From VRUE01 sp963770315 (GTDB lineage: Bacteria; Actinomycetota; Thermoleophilia; Solirubrobacterales; 70-9), in contig CAVYPC010000002.1 in assembly GCA_963770315.1 (NCBI GenBank), positions 1 to 64,000 of the forward strand: 64,000 nucleotides of DNA, in the 5' to 3' direction. Both the position numbers and the translations under genes were made by a program. The notes below the pieces were generated by a model, which saw only the letters and a program-made list of their open reading frames with translations, did not search any database and was not told the DNA's origin. Each line of letters opens with the position of its first letter. The stretch's first letter is position 1. Positions 49,217 to 58,246 of the stretch are shown here, piece after piece.

Positions 49217-51007
49217 CTAGCGAGTGGGCCTGAAGCGCAGCTTGTTGCGGCCGCCGTGCCCGATCAGGTCGTCGCGGTGGCTGCCGATCAGCGTATCCGG
49301 GCCGGGGGAGCCCTCGAGCTGCTCGACCGACGGATCGACGTGACCGGGGGTGCAGGGGCCTCCCGCGCGGCTCACCGGGCCACCGATTTCGGCGGTCACA
49401 CCGGGGGTGAAGCGGAAGAAGTTGGCGTCGTCTTCGCCCGGGCCGCCGTCGAAGATGTCGCCGTCGCAGGGATCGCCGCCGACCATCACGTCGCCGCCGG
49501 GCCCGCCAATCAGCGTGCTCTTGCCGCTGTTGTAGGGAACGGGAAGGTCGGTGCGGGCGCCGATCAGGGCGTCGTCTCCCGGGCCGCCTTCGAGCACGTC
49601 GGGATCGGAGTCGTCGCCGGCCTCGATCACGTCGCCCCCGGCGCCCCCGCGCAGCCGGTCGGCGCCGGTCCCGCCTTCGATCCGAACTTCGACGTTGGCC
49701 GGAATGCTGCCGTCGACCGTGACGGAGTCGTTGCCGGCGCCGGCGTCGATCAGGATCGTCTGTACGTCGGCTGGGCAGATCGCGTTGCCGCCTTCGTCCT
49801 CGCAACCCTCGACATTGGCCGCCGGGATGGGGTTGCCCGCATCGGTGACGACGAAGTTCGAGCCCTGCTGGGAGATTGCGATCGAGTCGTCGGCGCCGGT
49901 GCCGAGCACGCTGAGCGAGCCGCTGCGATCGAGGCTGCGGGCGCGGGACACGGTGGGGCCGGCGCCGGTCGGGGCAGGGTGGTCGCAGGATTCGGTCGCA
50001 GCGGCGCTGTCGCAGCTGGCACCGTCGGGGCCGCCGTAGAGGTCATCGGAGCCACCGCCTCCGTCGAGGTCGTCGTAGCCGGCACCGCCGTCGATGCGGT
50101 TCGGCCCGCCATTGCCGATCAGCGTGTCGTTGAAGGCCGAGCCGACGATGTCCTCGGTGTCCGCCGCGATCGTGTCGCGACCGTCCCCGTGCGCGGTGCC
50201 GGTCGCGAGGTCGACGGTCACCGCTTCGGAGGCGGTCGAGAAGGAGGCGATGTCGCGTTCGCCCGGCCCGCCGTCGAGCTTGTCGAAGCCGATGTCGCCG
50301 CGCATCACGTCTTCGTCGCCCGGCCCGCCGAAGATGTCGTCCCTGCCGTGGCTGCCGAGCAGCGTGTCGGTGCCGCCTTCGCCGTTGAGGGTGTCGTCGC
50401 CGAGCCCGCCGTCGACCATGTCGTCGCCCGAGCCGCCATCCAGGGTGTCGTTGCCGCGCCCGCCGTAGACGCGGTCCTCACCGCCTTCGCCGTCGACGAC
50501 TCGCTCGCTGGCCTTGCCCGCGTAGAGGACGTCGTCTCCGCCTCCGGCTTTCATCTCGTCGGGGCCGCGGCCGCCCAACAGCTCGTCATCGCCACCGCCG
50601 CCGTACTCGTCGTCGGGGCCCTTGGCGCCGAGGAGCTGGTCTTCGCCTTCGCCGCCGATCAGGTTGTCGGCGCCCTTTTCCCCGAGCAGGCGGTCGTCGC
50701 CCCCTTCCCCGTCGATCGTGTCGTTCCCCCGCCCGCCGTGGATGCTGTCGTCGCCGGGACCGCCGCAGATCGTGTCGTTGCCGTTGGGCCCACCGCTGAT
50801 CGTGTCGTCGCCACCGCCGCCGTAGATCACGTCGCTGGCCTTCTTGCCGACGATCGTGTCGTTGCCCGGCGTGCCGACGATCGTCGCGTGCTTGCCGTCG
50901 CAGGTCGCGGCGGAGGCGTGGCTCCAGGCGGGCAGCAGGAGGAACAGGGCTGCGCCGCAGGCGGCGGCGATCAGCAGGCGGAGGGCCGATTTGGCTGTGT
51001 AGGCCAT
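49217..51007 (-). CDS. Secreted RTX-type calcium-binding repeat protein (1)
   Basis: This 596-residue protein has a signal peptide (LLIAAACGAALFLLLPAWSH; mature from about residue 33) followed by many nonapeptide repeats of the GGxGxDxx type (for example YGGGGDDTISGG, IHGGRGNDTIDG), which fold as calcium-binding beta-rolls. A non-repetitive segment lies near residues 325-430 before a second repeat block. There is no protease, lipase or adhesin catalytic domain, so a structural or matrix role is likely. Residues 30-94 are encoded by DNA identical to the neighbouring paralogue. Confidence 0.82.
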   Translation of the reverse strand: MAYTAKSALRLLIAAACGAALFLLLPAWSHASAATCDGKHATIVGTPGNDTIVGKKASDVIYGGGGDDTISGGPNGNDTICGGPGDDSIHGGRGNDTIDGEGGDDRLLGEKGADNLIGGEGEDQLLGAKGPDDEYGGGGDDELLGGRGPDEMKAGGGDDVLYAGKASERVVDGEGGEDRVYGGRGNDTLDGGSGDDMVDGGLGDDTLNGEGGTDTLLGSHGRDDIFGGPGDEDVMRGDIGFDKLDGGPGERDIASFSTASEAVTVDLATGTAHGDGRDTIAADTEDIVGSAFNDTLIGNGGPNRIDGGAGYDDLDGGGGSDDLYGGPDGASCDSAAATESCDHPAPTGAGPTVSRARSLDRSGSLSVLGTGADDSIAISQQGSNFVVTDAGNPIPAANVEGCEDEGGNAICPADVQTILIDAGAGNDSVTVDGSIPANVEVRIEGGTGADRLRGGAGGDVIEAGDDSDPDVLEGGPGDDALIGARTDLPVPYNSGKSTLIGGPGGDVMVGGDPCDGDIFDGGPGEDDANFFRFTPGVTAEIGGPVSRAGGPCTPGHVDPSVEQLEGSPGPDTLIGSHRDDLIGHGGRNKLRFRPTR

Positions 51008-51097
51008 TCTGCGCCTACATCGACCGCCTGATCAATCCCTACAGCGATGCAAACACCCGTCCGTCAATAGTGGGTAGCGAGGGGCGGCTCGTCCGGC

Positions 51098-52984
51098 TCA
51101 GCAGCCGACCGGATCCGGATCGCTCGCGTCCTTCATCACGTCGTCCCCGCTGCCACCGCCACCGCAGTTGATGACTTTGTCCTGTTTGCCGTCGACGGCA
51201 TCGATGAAGTCGCTGCCCCCTTTGCCGAAGAAGCTGTCGGCGCCGAGGTGGCCGAGAAAGCTGTTCTCGCCGTTGTCGCCGATCAGCACGTCGGGCCCGT
51301 CGGAGCCCTCGAGGCTCTCGTTGCTGGAGCCGACCTGGTCGGGCGAGCCGCATCCCGCCGGCCCGCCGGTGCCGCCGAGCTCAACCGTGAGGGCGGCATC
51401 CGAGCGACCGTAGGAGACAGTGTCGTCGCCGGCACCGCCGTCGTAGACGTGGCCCTGGCAAACCGGCACCGAGGAGACGAGGAGGTCGTCTCCGGGGCCG
51501 CCGGACAGCTGGTCGGCGCCGGGATCGGCGTAGAGCACGTCGCTGCCGGCGTTGCCGATCAGCGTGTCGTTGCCGTTGTCGGGGCTGTTGTAGTTCTCGC
51601 CGGCTTCGAGCACGTCGTCGCCGGGGCCGCCGCTGAGCGTGTCGGAGCCGGCGTTGCCGTTGGCCCGCACCTTGACTCCGGCGGGAACGCTTTCGGCGAT
51701 GCCGATGCTGTCGTCGCCGTCTCCCCCGGTGATAACCACCAGGCTGGTGGCGACGGCGACCGGGCAGCTGACGGCCGTGACGCTCGCGCTCGAGCAGCCG
51801 TCGCCCGGGACGACCGGCCCGCTGTCGGAGACGCTCCAGCCGCCGTTGAAGGAGACCTGGATGTCGTTGGGGGCGCCATCGCCCTGCACGATCAGGCTGG
51901 AGCCGTCGAGGCCCTGGTTGAGGATGACGAAGGTTCCGCTGCCGGGCGGGTCGGGTTCGGAGCCGCACGAATGCTCGGTGGCGAAGCCGTCGCACTCGTC
52001 GCTGCCGGCGCCGCCGAAAGCTTCGTCGGGCCCGCCCGCGCCGTCGAGGTCGTCATTGCCGACGCCTCCGTCGAGCCGGTTGACTTCGCCGTCGCCGACG
52101 ATGTCGTCGGCCTGCGGCGAGCCGACTACGTCCTCGAAGCCCTGCAGCGTGTCGTGGCCGTCGCCTTTCGAGCGGTCGGAGTTGAGGTCGACGATCACCC
52201 CGCTGCGGGTGGCGCTGGCGTAGGAGACGATGTCCTGGCTTCCCGGGCCGCCGTCGAGCGTGTCTTCGCCGCTGTCGCCACGGACGATGTCGCCGTCGCC
52301 ATCGCCGCCGGTTGCGGTGTCGCTGCCAGCGCCGCCGAAGACTTCATCCGTGTCGCCGCCGCCGTCCAGGGCCGGGTCGTCGCCGGAGCCACCGTCGATC
52401 TGGTCGCTTCCCGGGCCTCCCTCGAGCCGGTCGTTGCCCTTGTCGCCGTAGAGCGAGTCGTCGCCGCCGTCGCCGATCGCTTCGTCGCTGCCTTTGTCGC
52501 CGATCAGGACGTCCCCGTCGGCGCCGCCGATCATCCGGTCTGGGCCTTTCGCTCCGCGGATTTCGTCGCTGCCGCCGCCGCCGATGAGGCTGTCGCTGCC
52601 CTCGGCGCCGTTGAGGGCGTCGTTGCCGCCGCCCCCGTCGAGGTGGTCGGAACCGGTGTCGCCGGCGAGCCTGTCGTTGCCGCCGTCGCCGTAGAGCGCG
52701 TCGAAGCCCCGCCCGCCGTGGATGCTGTCGTCGCCGGGACCGCCGCAGATCGTGTCGTTGCCGTTGGGCCCACCGCTGATCGTGTCGTCGCCACCGCCGC
52801 CGTAGATCACGTCGCTGGCCTTCTTGCCGACGATCGTGTCGTTGCCCGGCGTGCCGACGATCGTCGCGTGCTTGCCGTCGCAGGTCGCGGCGGAGGCCTC
52901 TGCCGTCGCCCCGAAGAGCAGCGCGAGGGCACAGGCGGCGGTTCCGGCGAGCGGTCCCAGCGTGCGGACGGAAGCAGGGCTCAT
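51098..52984 (-). CDS. Secreted RTX-type calcium-binding repeat protein (2)
   Basis: This 628-residue paralogue of the preceding protein has a different signal peptide (GTAACALALLFGATAEASAA) and then the same ATCDGKHATIVGTPGNDT start of the repeat region. About two dozen GGxGxDxx-like repeats are interrupted near residues 330-430. The identical 190-bp DNA segment with its neighbour points to recent gene conversion. The two genes are in tandem, 90 bases apart, and may be expressed together. Confidence 0.82.
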   Translation of the reverse strand: MSPASVRTLGPLAGTAACALALLFGATAEASAATCDGKHATIVGTPGNDTIVGKKASDVIYGGGGDDTISGGPNGNDTICGGPGDDSIHGGRGFDALYGDGGNDRLAGDTGSDHLDGGGGNDALNGAEGSDSLIGGGGSDEIRGAKGPDRMIGGADGDVLIGDKGSDEAIGDGGDDSLYGDKGNDRLEGGPGSDQIDGGSGDDPALDGGGDTDEVFGGAGSDTATGGDGDGDIVRGDSGEDTLDGGPGSQDIVSYASATRSGVIVDLNSDRSKGDGHDTLQGFEDVVGSPQADDIVGDGEVNRLDGGVGNDDLDGAGGPDEAFGGAGSDECDGFATEHSCGSEPDPPGSGTFVILNQGLDGSSLIVQGDGAPNDIQVSFNGGWSVSDSGPVVPGDGCSSASVTAVSCPVAVATSLVVITGGDGDDSIGIAESVPAGVKVRANGNAGSDTLSGGPGDDVLEAGENYNSPDNGNDTLIGNAGSDVLYADPGADQLSGGPGDDLLVSSVPVCQGHVYDGGAGDDTVSYGRSDAALTVELGGTGGPAGCGSPDQVGSSNESLEGSDGPDVLIGDNGENSFLGHLGADSFFGKGGSDFIDAVDGKQDKVINCGGGGSGDDVMKDASDPDPVGC

Positions 52985-53143
52985 CGCCGTTCACATCGAC
53001 CCGCTTTCGGCGTGCCTACACCCAAGTCCGAACAAATGTCCAGGCGGCCCGATCGCGACCGTCGATCGGCCATCACGTGGCCGCGTCCCCATCGGGTGAC
53101 TTCGCCGACCGCGCTTGCCGCCGTCAGATACGCTCGCAGCGCC

Positions 53144-53548
53144 ATGCGCGGCGGCATCTACGTACTCAACTTCTATTCCACGGTTTTCGTCGACCAGCTG
53201 AAGCGCGGTCGCAAGACCGCGACGATCCGGCTCGGCGACAAGACCGGCAAGTACGAGCGCGGCCAGGTGGTCTGGGTCACGGTCGGTTTCCGTCACAGCC
53301 CGCGCGAGAAAATCTTCGCCGCGTGCATCGACGACGTCGAGGTGAAGAAGGTCGGCGACCTCTCGCCGCGCGACATCGAGCACGACAACCCCGAGTTCCG
53401 CCGGCTCGAGGACGAGGTCAAGTTCCTCGAGCAGATCTACGGCCGTACCGTCGGCCGTGAGGACATCGTCACGGTGATCCGCTTCTCGCAGATCGTCGAG
53501 CCGCCGGGGGCGCACTTCGGCAATGGGGAGACGCCGCACCACAACTGA
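53144..53548 (+). CDS. ASCH/YqfB-like small protein
   Basis: I start at ATG 53144 (134 residues), since the frame upstream overlaps the RTX gene on the other strand and reads as its shadow. YVLNFYSTVFVDQLKRGRKT followed by TIRLGDKTGKYERGQVVWVT matches the ASCH domain (PUA-like beta-barrel), thought to bind RNA or nucleotides. No catalytic residue set is evident. It overlaps the next gene by 26 bases. Confidence 0.7.
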   Translation: MRGGIYVLNFYSTVFVDQLKRGRKTATIRLGDKTGKYERGQVVWVTVGFRHSPREKIFAACIDDVEVKKVGDLSPRDIEHDNPEFRRLEDEVKFLEQIYGRTVGREDIVTVIRFSQIVEPPGAHFGNGETPHHN

Positions 53549-54035
53549 GTGGGGGCCGACGATCGCCGACTACGCCTTCCTCACCACCTGGCTGCTCGAC
53601 TCGCCGCGCGACCCCGTCTGGGAGGCGATCTACGACCAGGAGCGCTGGCCCGAGTGGTGGCGCGGCGTCGAGGAGGTCGAAGAAAGGAACGGGGGCGACG
53701 GCGGTGGGGTCGGCGCGGTCTCGCGGATGGTCTGGAAGAGCCTGTTGCCCTACCGAGTCGAGTTCGAGATCACGACCACTCACGTCGAGCGGCCGTACAT
53801 GTTGCAGGCCGATGCCGTCGGCGAGCTCTCCGGCATCGGCCGCTGGCGCCTCTATGAGCGTGACGGTGTCACCGCCGTCCTCTACGAGTGGAACGTGGCG
53901 ACGACGAAGCCGTGGATGAACCTGCTGGCCCCGGTTGCCCGCCCGGCTTTTGAGTGGAACCACGACTGGGTGATGTCGCACGGCGCCACGGGCATCGCCG
54001 GCCTGCTCGGCTGCAAGTTGCTTGCCAGCGGCTGA
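53523..54035 (+). CDS. SRPBCC (START/polyketide cyclase-like) protein
   Basis: This 170-residue protein has the helix-grip pattern: TTWLLDSPRDPVWEAIYDQE and RWPEWWRGV at the start (ligand-cavity opening), alternating beta strands RVEFEITTTHVERP and GIGRWRLYERDGVTAVLYEW, and a long C-terminal helix WNHDWVMSHGATGIAGLLGC. Such proteins bind or modify small hydrophobic ligands; no specific substrate can be named. It is coupled to the ASCH gene, while the groESL promoter begins just before its stop. Confidence 0.7.
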   Translation: MGRRRTTTEWGPTIADYAFLTTWLLDSPRDPVWEAIYDQERWPEWWRGVEEVEERNGGDGGGVGAVSRMVWKSLLPYRVEFEITTTHVERPYMLQADAVGELSGIGRWRLYERDGVTAVLYEWNVATTKPWMNLLAPVARPAFEWNHDWVMSHGATGIAGLLGCKLLASG

Positions 54036-54051
54036 CCCGTACCGCTATCTT
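54022..54051 (+). promoter_or_regulatory. groESL promoter
   Basis: -35 TTGCCA (54022-54027) and -10 TATCTT (54046-54051) with an 18-base spacer, or CTATCT with 17. The predicted start of transcription falls next to the CIRCE element, the usual place for HrcA control. Confidence 0.6.
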
Positions 54052-54059
54052 TCAGTGCC

Positions 54060-54086
54060 TTGGCACTCAGACAGTTAGAGTGCCAA
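54060..54086 (+). promoter_or_regulatory. CIRCE operator (HrcA site)
   Basis: TTGGCACTC-N9-GAGTGCCAA, perfect 9-bp arms with the canonical 9-base spacer. Consensus is TTAGCACTC-N9-GAGTGCTAA; the A-to-G and T-to-C changes are compensatory. It implies HrcA-repressed, heat-inducible groESL. Confidence 0.92.
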
Positions 54087-54168
54087 CGCCGCACGGGCCG
54101 CGAAACGGCTCTGTGGAGCTATTTCCCGACTTTGACCAGTAACACCGATCGATAACGGAGGTTCACGG

Positions 54169-54456
54169 ATGAAGCTGAAGCCCCTCGGGGACCGGCTGAT
54201 CGTCAAGCCGATTGAGGAGGAGGAAACGACCGCCAGCGGCATCGTCCTCCCCGACACGGCCAAAGAGAAGCCGCAGAAGGGCAAGGTCGTCGCCGTCGGC
54301 GACGGCGCGATCAACGAGGACGGCACTCGCCGCCCGCTCGACTTGAGCGAGGGCGACGAAGTCCTCTACTCCAAGTACGGCGGCACCGAGGTCACCGTCG
54401 AGGACGAGGAGCTGCTCGTGATGCGCGAGTCGGACGTCCTCGCCAAGCTCGGCTAG
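54169..54456 (+). CDS. groES: Co-chaperonin GroES
   Basis: This 95-residue protein shows LKPLGDRLIVKPIEEEETTA at the start, the mobile loop with GIVLPDTAKEKPQKGKVVAV, and LYSKYGGTEVTVEDEELLVM near the end, all standard for GroES. It forms the heptameric lid of GroEL. The Shine-Dalgarno CGGAGG precedes the ATG. It is co-transcribed with groEL 46 bases downstream under CIRCE control. Confidence 0.97.
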   Translation: MKLKPLGDRLIVKPIEEEETTASGIVLPDTAKEKPQKGKVVAVGDGAINEDGTRRPLDLSEGDEVLYSKYGGTEVTVEDEELLVMRESDVLAKLG

Positions 54457-54502
54457 ACGCCGTCAAACAGGACTTAGAGAAGACCAAGGAGGAAGGAACT
54501 CA

Positions 54503-56143
54503 ATGGCTCACAAGGAGCTGAAGTACAAGGAGGAGGCACGGGGGGCCCTGCAGGCCGGCGTCGATGCTGTCGCCGACGCCGTCAAGGTGACCCTCGGCCC
54601 GAAAGGCCGCTACGTCGTGCTCGACAAAAAGTTCGGCGCGCCGACGATCACCAACGACGGCGTCACCATCGCCCGCGAGGTCGAGGTCGAGGACGTCTTC
54701 GAGAACCAGGGCGCCCAGCTGGTCCGCGAGGTCGCCACGGCGACCAACGACGTGGCCGGGGACGGCACCACGACGGCGACCCTGCTGGCGCAGATCATCG
54801 TCCGTCAGGGCCTCAAGAACGTCGCCGCCGGCGCCAACCCGCTGGCTCTGCGCCGTGGGATCGAGAAGGCCGTCGACGACGTCGTCGAGAACCTGCGCGA
54901 GAAGCAGTCCAAGGAGGTCGCCGGCAAGGAGCAGATCGCCCGCGTCGCCGCCATCTCCGCCGCCGACGATGAGATCGGCAACGTGATCGCCGATGCGATC
55001 GAGAAAGTCGGTAAAGACGGCGTCGTCAACGTCGAGGAGGGCCAGACCTTCGGCATGGAGCTGGAGTTCACCGAGGGGATGCAGTTCGACAAGGGCTACA
55101 TCTCCCCGTACATGGTCACCGACCAGGACCGCATGGAGGCGGTGCTGGAGGACCCATACATCCTCATCGCCAACCAGAAAATCGGCTCCGTGCGGGACAT
55201 CCTGCCGGTGCTGGAGCAGGTGATGCAGGGTGGCAAGCCGCTGCTGATCGTCGCCGAGGACGTCGAGGGCGAGTGCCTCGCGACCCTGGTCGTCAACAAG
55301 CTGCGCGGCACCTTCACCGGCGTCTCGGTCAAGGCACCGGGCTTCGGCGACCGCCGCAAGCGGATGCTCAAGGACATCGCGATCCTCACCGGCGGCGAGG
55401 TGATCACCGAGGAGATGGGCCTCAAACTGGAGAACACCCAGCTGTCTCAGCTCGGCAAGGCGCGTCGCGTCGTCGTCTCCAAGGACACGACCACGATCAT
55501 CGACGGCGCCGGTGACGGTGAGGACATCAAAGGCCGGATCAACCAGATCAAGCAGGAGATCGAGAACACCGACTCCGACTTCGATCGCGAGAAGCTCCAG
55601 GAGCGTCTCGCCAAGCTGGCCGGCGGTGTCGCCGTGGTCAAGGTCGGCGCCGCCACCGAGACCGAGATGAAGGAGAAAAAGCACCGTGTCGAGGACGCCC
55701 TGCAGGCGACTCGGGCGGCGCTTGAGGAGGGAGTCGTGCCGGGCGGTGGCGTTGCGCTGCTGAACGCGCAGAGCAACCTCGATCCCGACAAGCTCGACGA
55801 TCCCGACGAGGCGACCGGCGCACGGATCGTGCACCGCTCGCTCGAGGAGCCGGTCCGTCAGATCGCCGAGAACTCCGGTCTGGAGGGCTCGGTCGTCGTC
55901 AACAAGGTCCGTGACCTGAAAGCCGGCGAAGGCCTCAACGCGGCCAACGGGGAGTACGGCGACCTGATCAAGGCCGGCGTCATCGACCCGACCATGGTGA
56001 CCCGGTCGGCGTTGCAGAACGCCGCCTCGATCGCCAAGAACATCCTCGTCACCGAGGCGATCATCGCCGAACCGCCGGAGAAGGAAGGCGCCGGCGGCGG
56101 TATGCCCGGTGGCGGTATGCCGGACATGGGCGGGATGATGTAA
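54503..56143 (+). CDS. groEL: Chaperonin GroEL
   Basis: This 546-residue protein has all ATPase-site motifs: KVTLGPKGRYVVL, GDGTTTATLLAQ (metal/ATP), and VPGGGVALLNAQ near residue 415. It ends in the flexible GGM-rich tail (GGGMPGGGMPDMGGMM). An AAGGAGG site sits before the ATG. It folds proteins together with GroES. It is followed by a strong bidirectional terminator. Confidence 0.97.
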   Translation: MAHKELKYKEEARGALQAGVDAVADAVKVTLGPKGRYVVLDKKFGAPTITNDGVTIAREVEVEDVFENQGAQLVREVATATNDVAGDGTTTATLLAQIIVRQGLKNVAAGANPLALRRGIEKAVDDVVENLREKQSKEVAGKEQIARVAAISAADDEIGNVIADAIEKVGKDGVVNVEEGQTFGMELEFTEGMQFDKGYISPYMVTDQDRMEAVLEDPYILIANQKIGSVRDILPVLEQVMQGGKPLLIVAEDVEGECLATLVVNKLRGTFTGVSVKAPGFGDRRKRMLKDIAILTGGEVITEEMGLKLENTQLSQLGKARRVVVSKDTTTIIDGAGDGEDIKGRINQIKQEIENTDSDFDREKLQERLAKLAGGVAVVKVGAATETEMKEKKHRVEDALQATRAALEEGVVPGGGVALLNAQSNLDPDKLDDPDEATGARIVHRSLEEPVRQIAENSGLEGSVVVNKVRDLKAGEGLNAANGEYGDLIKAGVIDPTMVTRSALQNAASIAKNILVTEAIIAEPPEKEGAGGGMPGGGMPDMGGMM

Positions 56144-56191
56144 CGACGCCTGCCCAGGCGTATCCTCGCCTCAACAGGCGAGTTGCTTTTG

Positions 56192-56219
56192 CGAGGGGCC
56201 CGGGAGACCGGGCCCCTCG
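56192..56219. terminator. Bidirectional terminator after groEL
   Basis: Perfect 12-bp stem CGAGGGGCCCGG/CCGGGCCCCTCG with GAGA loop, preceded by TTTT and followed by TCTTT, so it can end groESL transcription and that of the convergent gene on the minus strand. Confidence 0.85.
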
Positions 56220-56223
56220 TCTT

Positions 56224-57372
56224 TCACTGGCTCAGCGGGACCGGTTCCGGTTCGGGGGTGGGCACGGGGGTAGGCGTAGGCACCGGTTTCTTCGTTTTCG
56301 GCGGTGGAGGGGGCAGCGGCGGCAGGAGGCCGGCGTTGTATTCGGTGTACTGGAGGAAGCTCGGTCGCCGCAGCTTCAGCCGCAGCGTGTTGGTCGTGCG
56401 CGGGTAGAGGCGGAGGTCGTAGGGGTTCTCGCCGGGGCCGAAGCCGTCGTAGTAGACGAACATCCGCACCCGCGGTCGCCTTGCCATCCAGGCGACGAGC
56501 TGTTTGACGAAGCGGGGTTCGTCTTCGCCGTAGACCGCCCACTCGGCGATCGAGACCGGCTTGCGGAGCCACTGCTTGCCTTCGTAGAAGTGGCTGAGGT
56601 CTTTCCAGACGGGGTACTGCGAGTAGAAGTCGGTGCCGACCCAGTCGACCCAGCGGCTTCCCGGCCAGTAGTTGCCCGGGAAGTTGCCCTTCACCCGCGG
56701 GGAGCCGCCCGGCAGCGGGCTCCAGATGATGCTCACCGGCGCCGCCGGCAGTTCGGTTGGCGGCGGCCCTTTGGTCCGGTGGACCGGCGGCAGGCCGATT
56801 TCGGCCAGGGTGGCGTCGATGCCTTCCAGGGTGTTGCCGCCGCGCACGATGAGCGAAATCCGGCGGAACGCCTGCTTGTACCAGCCGGTCGTGTGTTCGC
56901 CGCCTTTCTGGCTGCCGTCGCAGTTGACCGCGGACCAGACGTTGAGGCAGCGGTTGGGCTCGCCGAGGGGGCGGATGTAGGCGAGCAGGCCGTGTTTGGC
57001 GAAGAAGTCGTTGAGCTGCAGCAGGTAGTCGTCGCCCGCTCCGAGCGCGATCTGCTCGGGGGTGATCAGCTCGGCCAGCGTCTGGTCGTCGGCGGTCGAG
57101 ATGTGCAGGATCGGCCGGGTGCCGGTTTCGCGCCAGCGTTCATATGATTGGTTGAGGCTGTTGCCCCAGGGATGGAAGGTCTCCAGCAGCGCTGGGTGCT
57201 TGGCGAGCAGGCCGGCGAATTCGTTGAAGTCTTCGGTGCTGCCGCGGTCGCTGACGCCGAAGAAGACACCCGGCTTGGGCGGGGTCAGGGTCCGCGCCGA
57301 CGCCTGCCCGGCGCAGATCGCGACGAAGACGATCGCCAGGATCGCCGCGCGCCTAGGCCTCCGCCAGGACAT
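56224..57372 (-). CDS. Secreted GH26-like (mannanase-type) protein
   Basis: This 382-residue protein has a signal peptide (AAILAIVFVAICAGQASA). GVFFGVSDRG opens a TIM barrel; LLAYIRPLGEPNRCLNVW matches the GH26 acid/base region (R-P-x-x-E-x-N) and KPVSIAEWAVYGE the nucleophile Glu. This differs from the two GH proteins at 38.5-40.8 kb. A Pro/Thr-rich tail (PTPTPVPTPEPEP) ends the protein and may pass through the wall. Polysaccharide specificity is not predictable. The 5' end overlaps the next minus-strand gene by 20 bases. Confidence 0.7.
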   Translation of the reverse strand: MSWRRPRRAAILAIVFVAICAGQASARTLTPPKPGVFFGVSDRGSTEDFNEFAGLLAKHPALLETFHPWGNSLNQSYERWRETGTRPILHISTADDQTLAELITPEQIALGAGDDYLLQLNDFFAKHGLLAYIRPLGEPNRCLNVWSAVNCDGSQKGGEHTTGWYKQAFRRISLIVRGGNTLEGIDATLAEIGLPPVHRTKGPPPTELPAAPVSIIWSPLPGGSPRVKGNFPGNYWPGSRWVDWVGTDFYSQYPVWKDLSHFYEGKQWLRKPVSIAEWAVYGEDEPRFVKQLVAWMARRPRVRMFVYYDGFGPGENPYDLRLYPRTTNTLRLKLRRPSFLQYTEYNAGLLPPLPPPPPKTKKPVPTPTPVPTPEPEPVPLSQ

Positions 57373-58234
57373 CGCCCATCTTTCTCGGTTCCACTCCGAG
57401 CTCCTCCGCGTCCGCGGTGCCGCGCTCGCTCGTCATCGCAACCTCCATCAGCTCTGCCTCCTCCCAAGTAGCGAACACGGCCTCGCCGAAGACGGAGCGG
57501 AGTCCGATCAACCCGGCGCGGATCATGGGCAGCGGCATGTGGACGAGCGGTCGGGGGCGTCCCGCGACGCGGCTGACCAGGTCGGACATCTCGTCGTAGC
57601 TGAGCGTCTCGGGCCCGGCCAGCTCGTAGCGGTCGCGCCCCTCGCGGTCGAGGGCGGCGAGCGTGCACCGGGCGGCGTCGTCGGCCCAGATCGGCTGGAA
57701 GCGGGCCTTCCCCTCGCCCGACACCGGCAGCACCGGCAGGAAGGAGAAGCGGCGCAGCAGCGTCACCCAGGGGTCGCTGCGGTCGTAGACGATCGAGGGC
57801 GCGAAGACGGTCGTTTGCAGCGACGAGGAGGCGATCGCCTCCTCGGCCAGCCACTTGGCGCGGAAGAAACGGGTGCGCTGGGCGGCGGAGGCGTTGAGGG
57901 CGCTGAAGAAGGCGAAGCGCTGCACCCCGGTGTGCTCGGCGGCGCGCAGCAGCCGCACCGTCGCCAGGCCGTTCAGCTCCTCGATCCGGTGCGGTGGCTG
58001 GTCGCGGATCGTCGCCGCCAGGTGGATCACGGTGTCGACTCCGCGCAGCGCCTGCCGCACCAAATATGGATCCGACATCTCACCGAGGTCGCCGAGGGCG
58101 ATCTGCACGTCGACCCGGTGCGCGCCCAGCCGCCGCGGCTCGCGCACCAGGCAGCGCACGTCCTCGCCGCGCTCCAACAGCAGCGGCAGCAGTCGCGACC
58201 CGACGCTTCCCGTGGCTCCAGTCAGCAGCAGCAT
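57353..58234 (-). CDS. NmrA/NDUFA9-like NAD(P)-binding protein
   Basis: This 293-residue atypical SDR begins LLLTGATGSVGSRLLPLLLE (GxxGxxG). VIHLAATIRDQPPHRIEELN and FAFFSALNASAAQRTRFFRAK follow; the Tyr of Tyr-x3-Lys is replaced by Phe (FFRAK), as usual in the NmrA/NDUFA9 group, which often act as redox sensors or quinone-linked proteins rather than classical dehydrogenases. It is probably co-transcribed with the GH26-like gene, but no functional link is evident. Confidence 0.78.
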   Translation of the reverse strand: MLLLTGATGSVGSRLLPLLLERGEDVRCLVREPRRLGAHRVDVQIALGDLGEMSDPYLVRQALRGVDTVIHLAATIRDQPPHRIEELNGLATVRLLRAAEHTGVQRFAFFSALNASAAQRTRFFRAKWLAEEAIASSSLQTTVFAPSIVYDRSDPWVTLLRRFSFLPVLPVSGEGKARFQPIWADDAARCTLAALDREGRDRYELAGPETLSYDEMSDLVSRVAGRPRPLVHMPLPMIRAGLIGLRSVFGEAVFATWEEAELMEVAMTSERGTADAEELGVEPRKMGDVLAEA

Positions 58235-58246
58235 CGCGAAGCGATG

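Noticed and set aside
48839..51031. Long plus-strand frame through the family II elements and opposite the RTX gene
   Set aside because: It begins within palindromic repeats and mirrors the RTX gene; no domain is recognisable.
49217..52984. Regularly repeated short sequences that could suggest a CRISPR array
   Set aside because: The repeats are imperfect, in frame and translate to GGxGxDxx calcium-binding nonapeptides. There are no constant repeats with unique spacers.
51248..53143. Plus-strand frame opposite the RTX gene leading into the ASCH gene
   Set aside because: Val/Ala-rich shadow of the calcium-binding repeats. The ASCH domain starts at its own ATG (53144).
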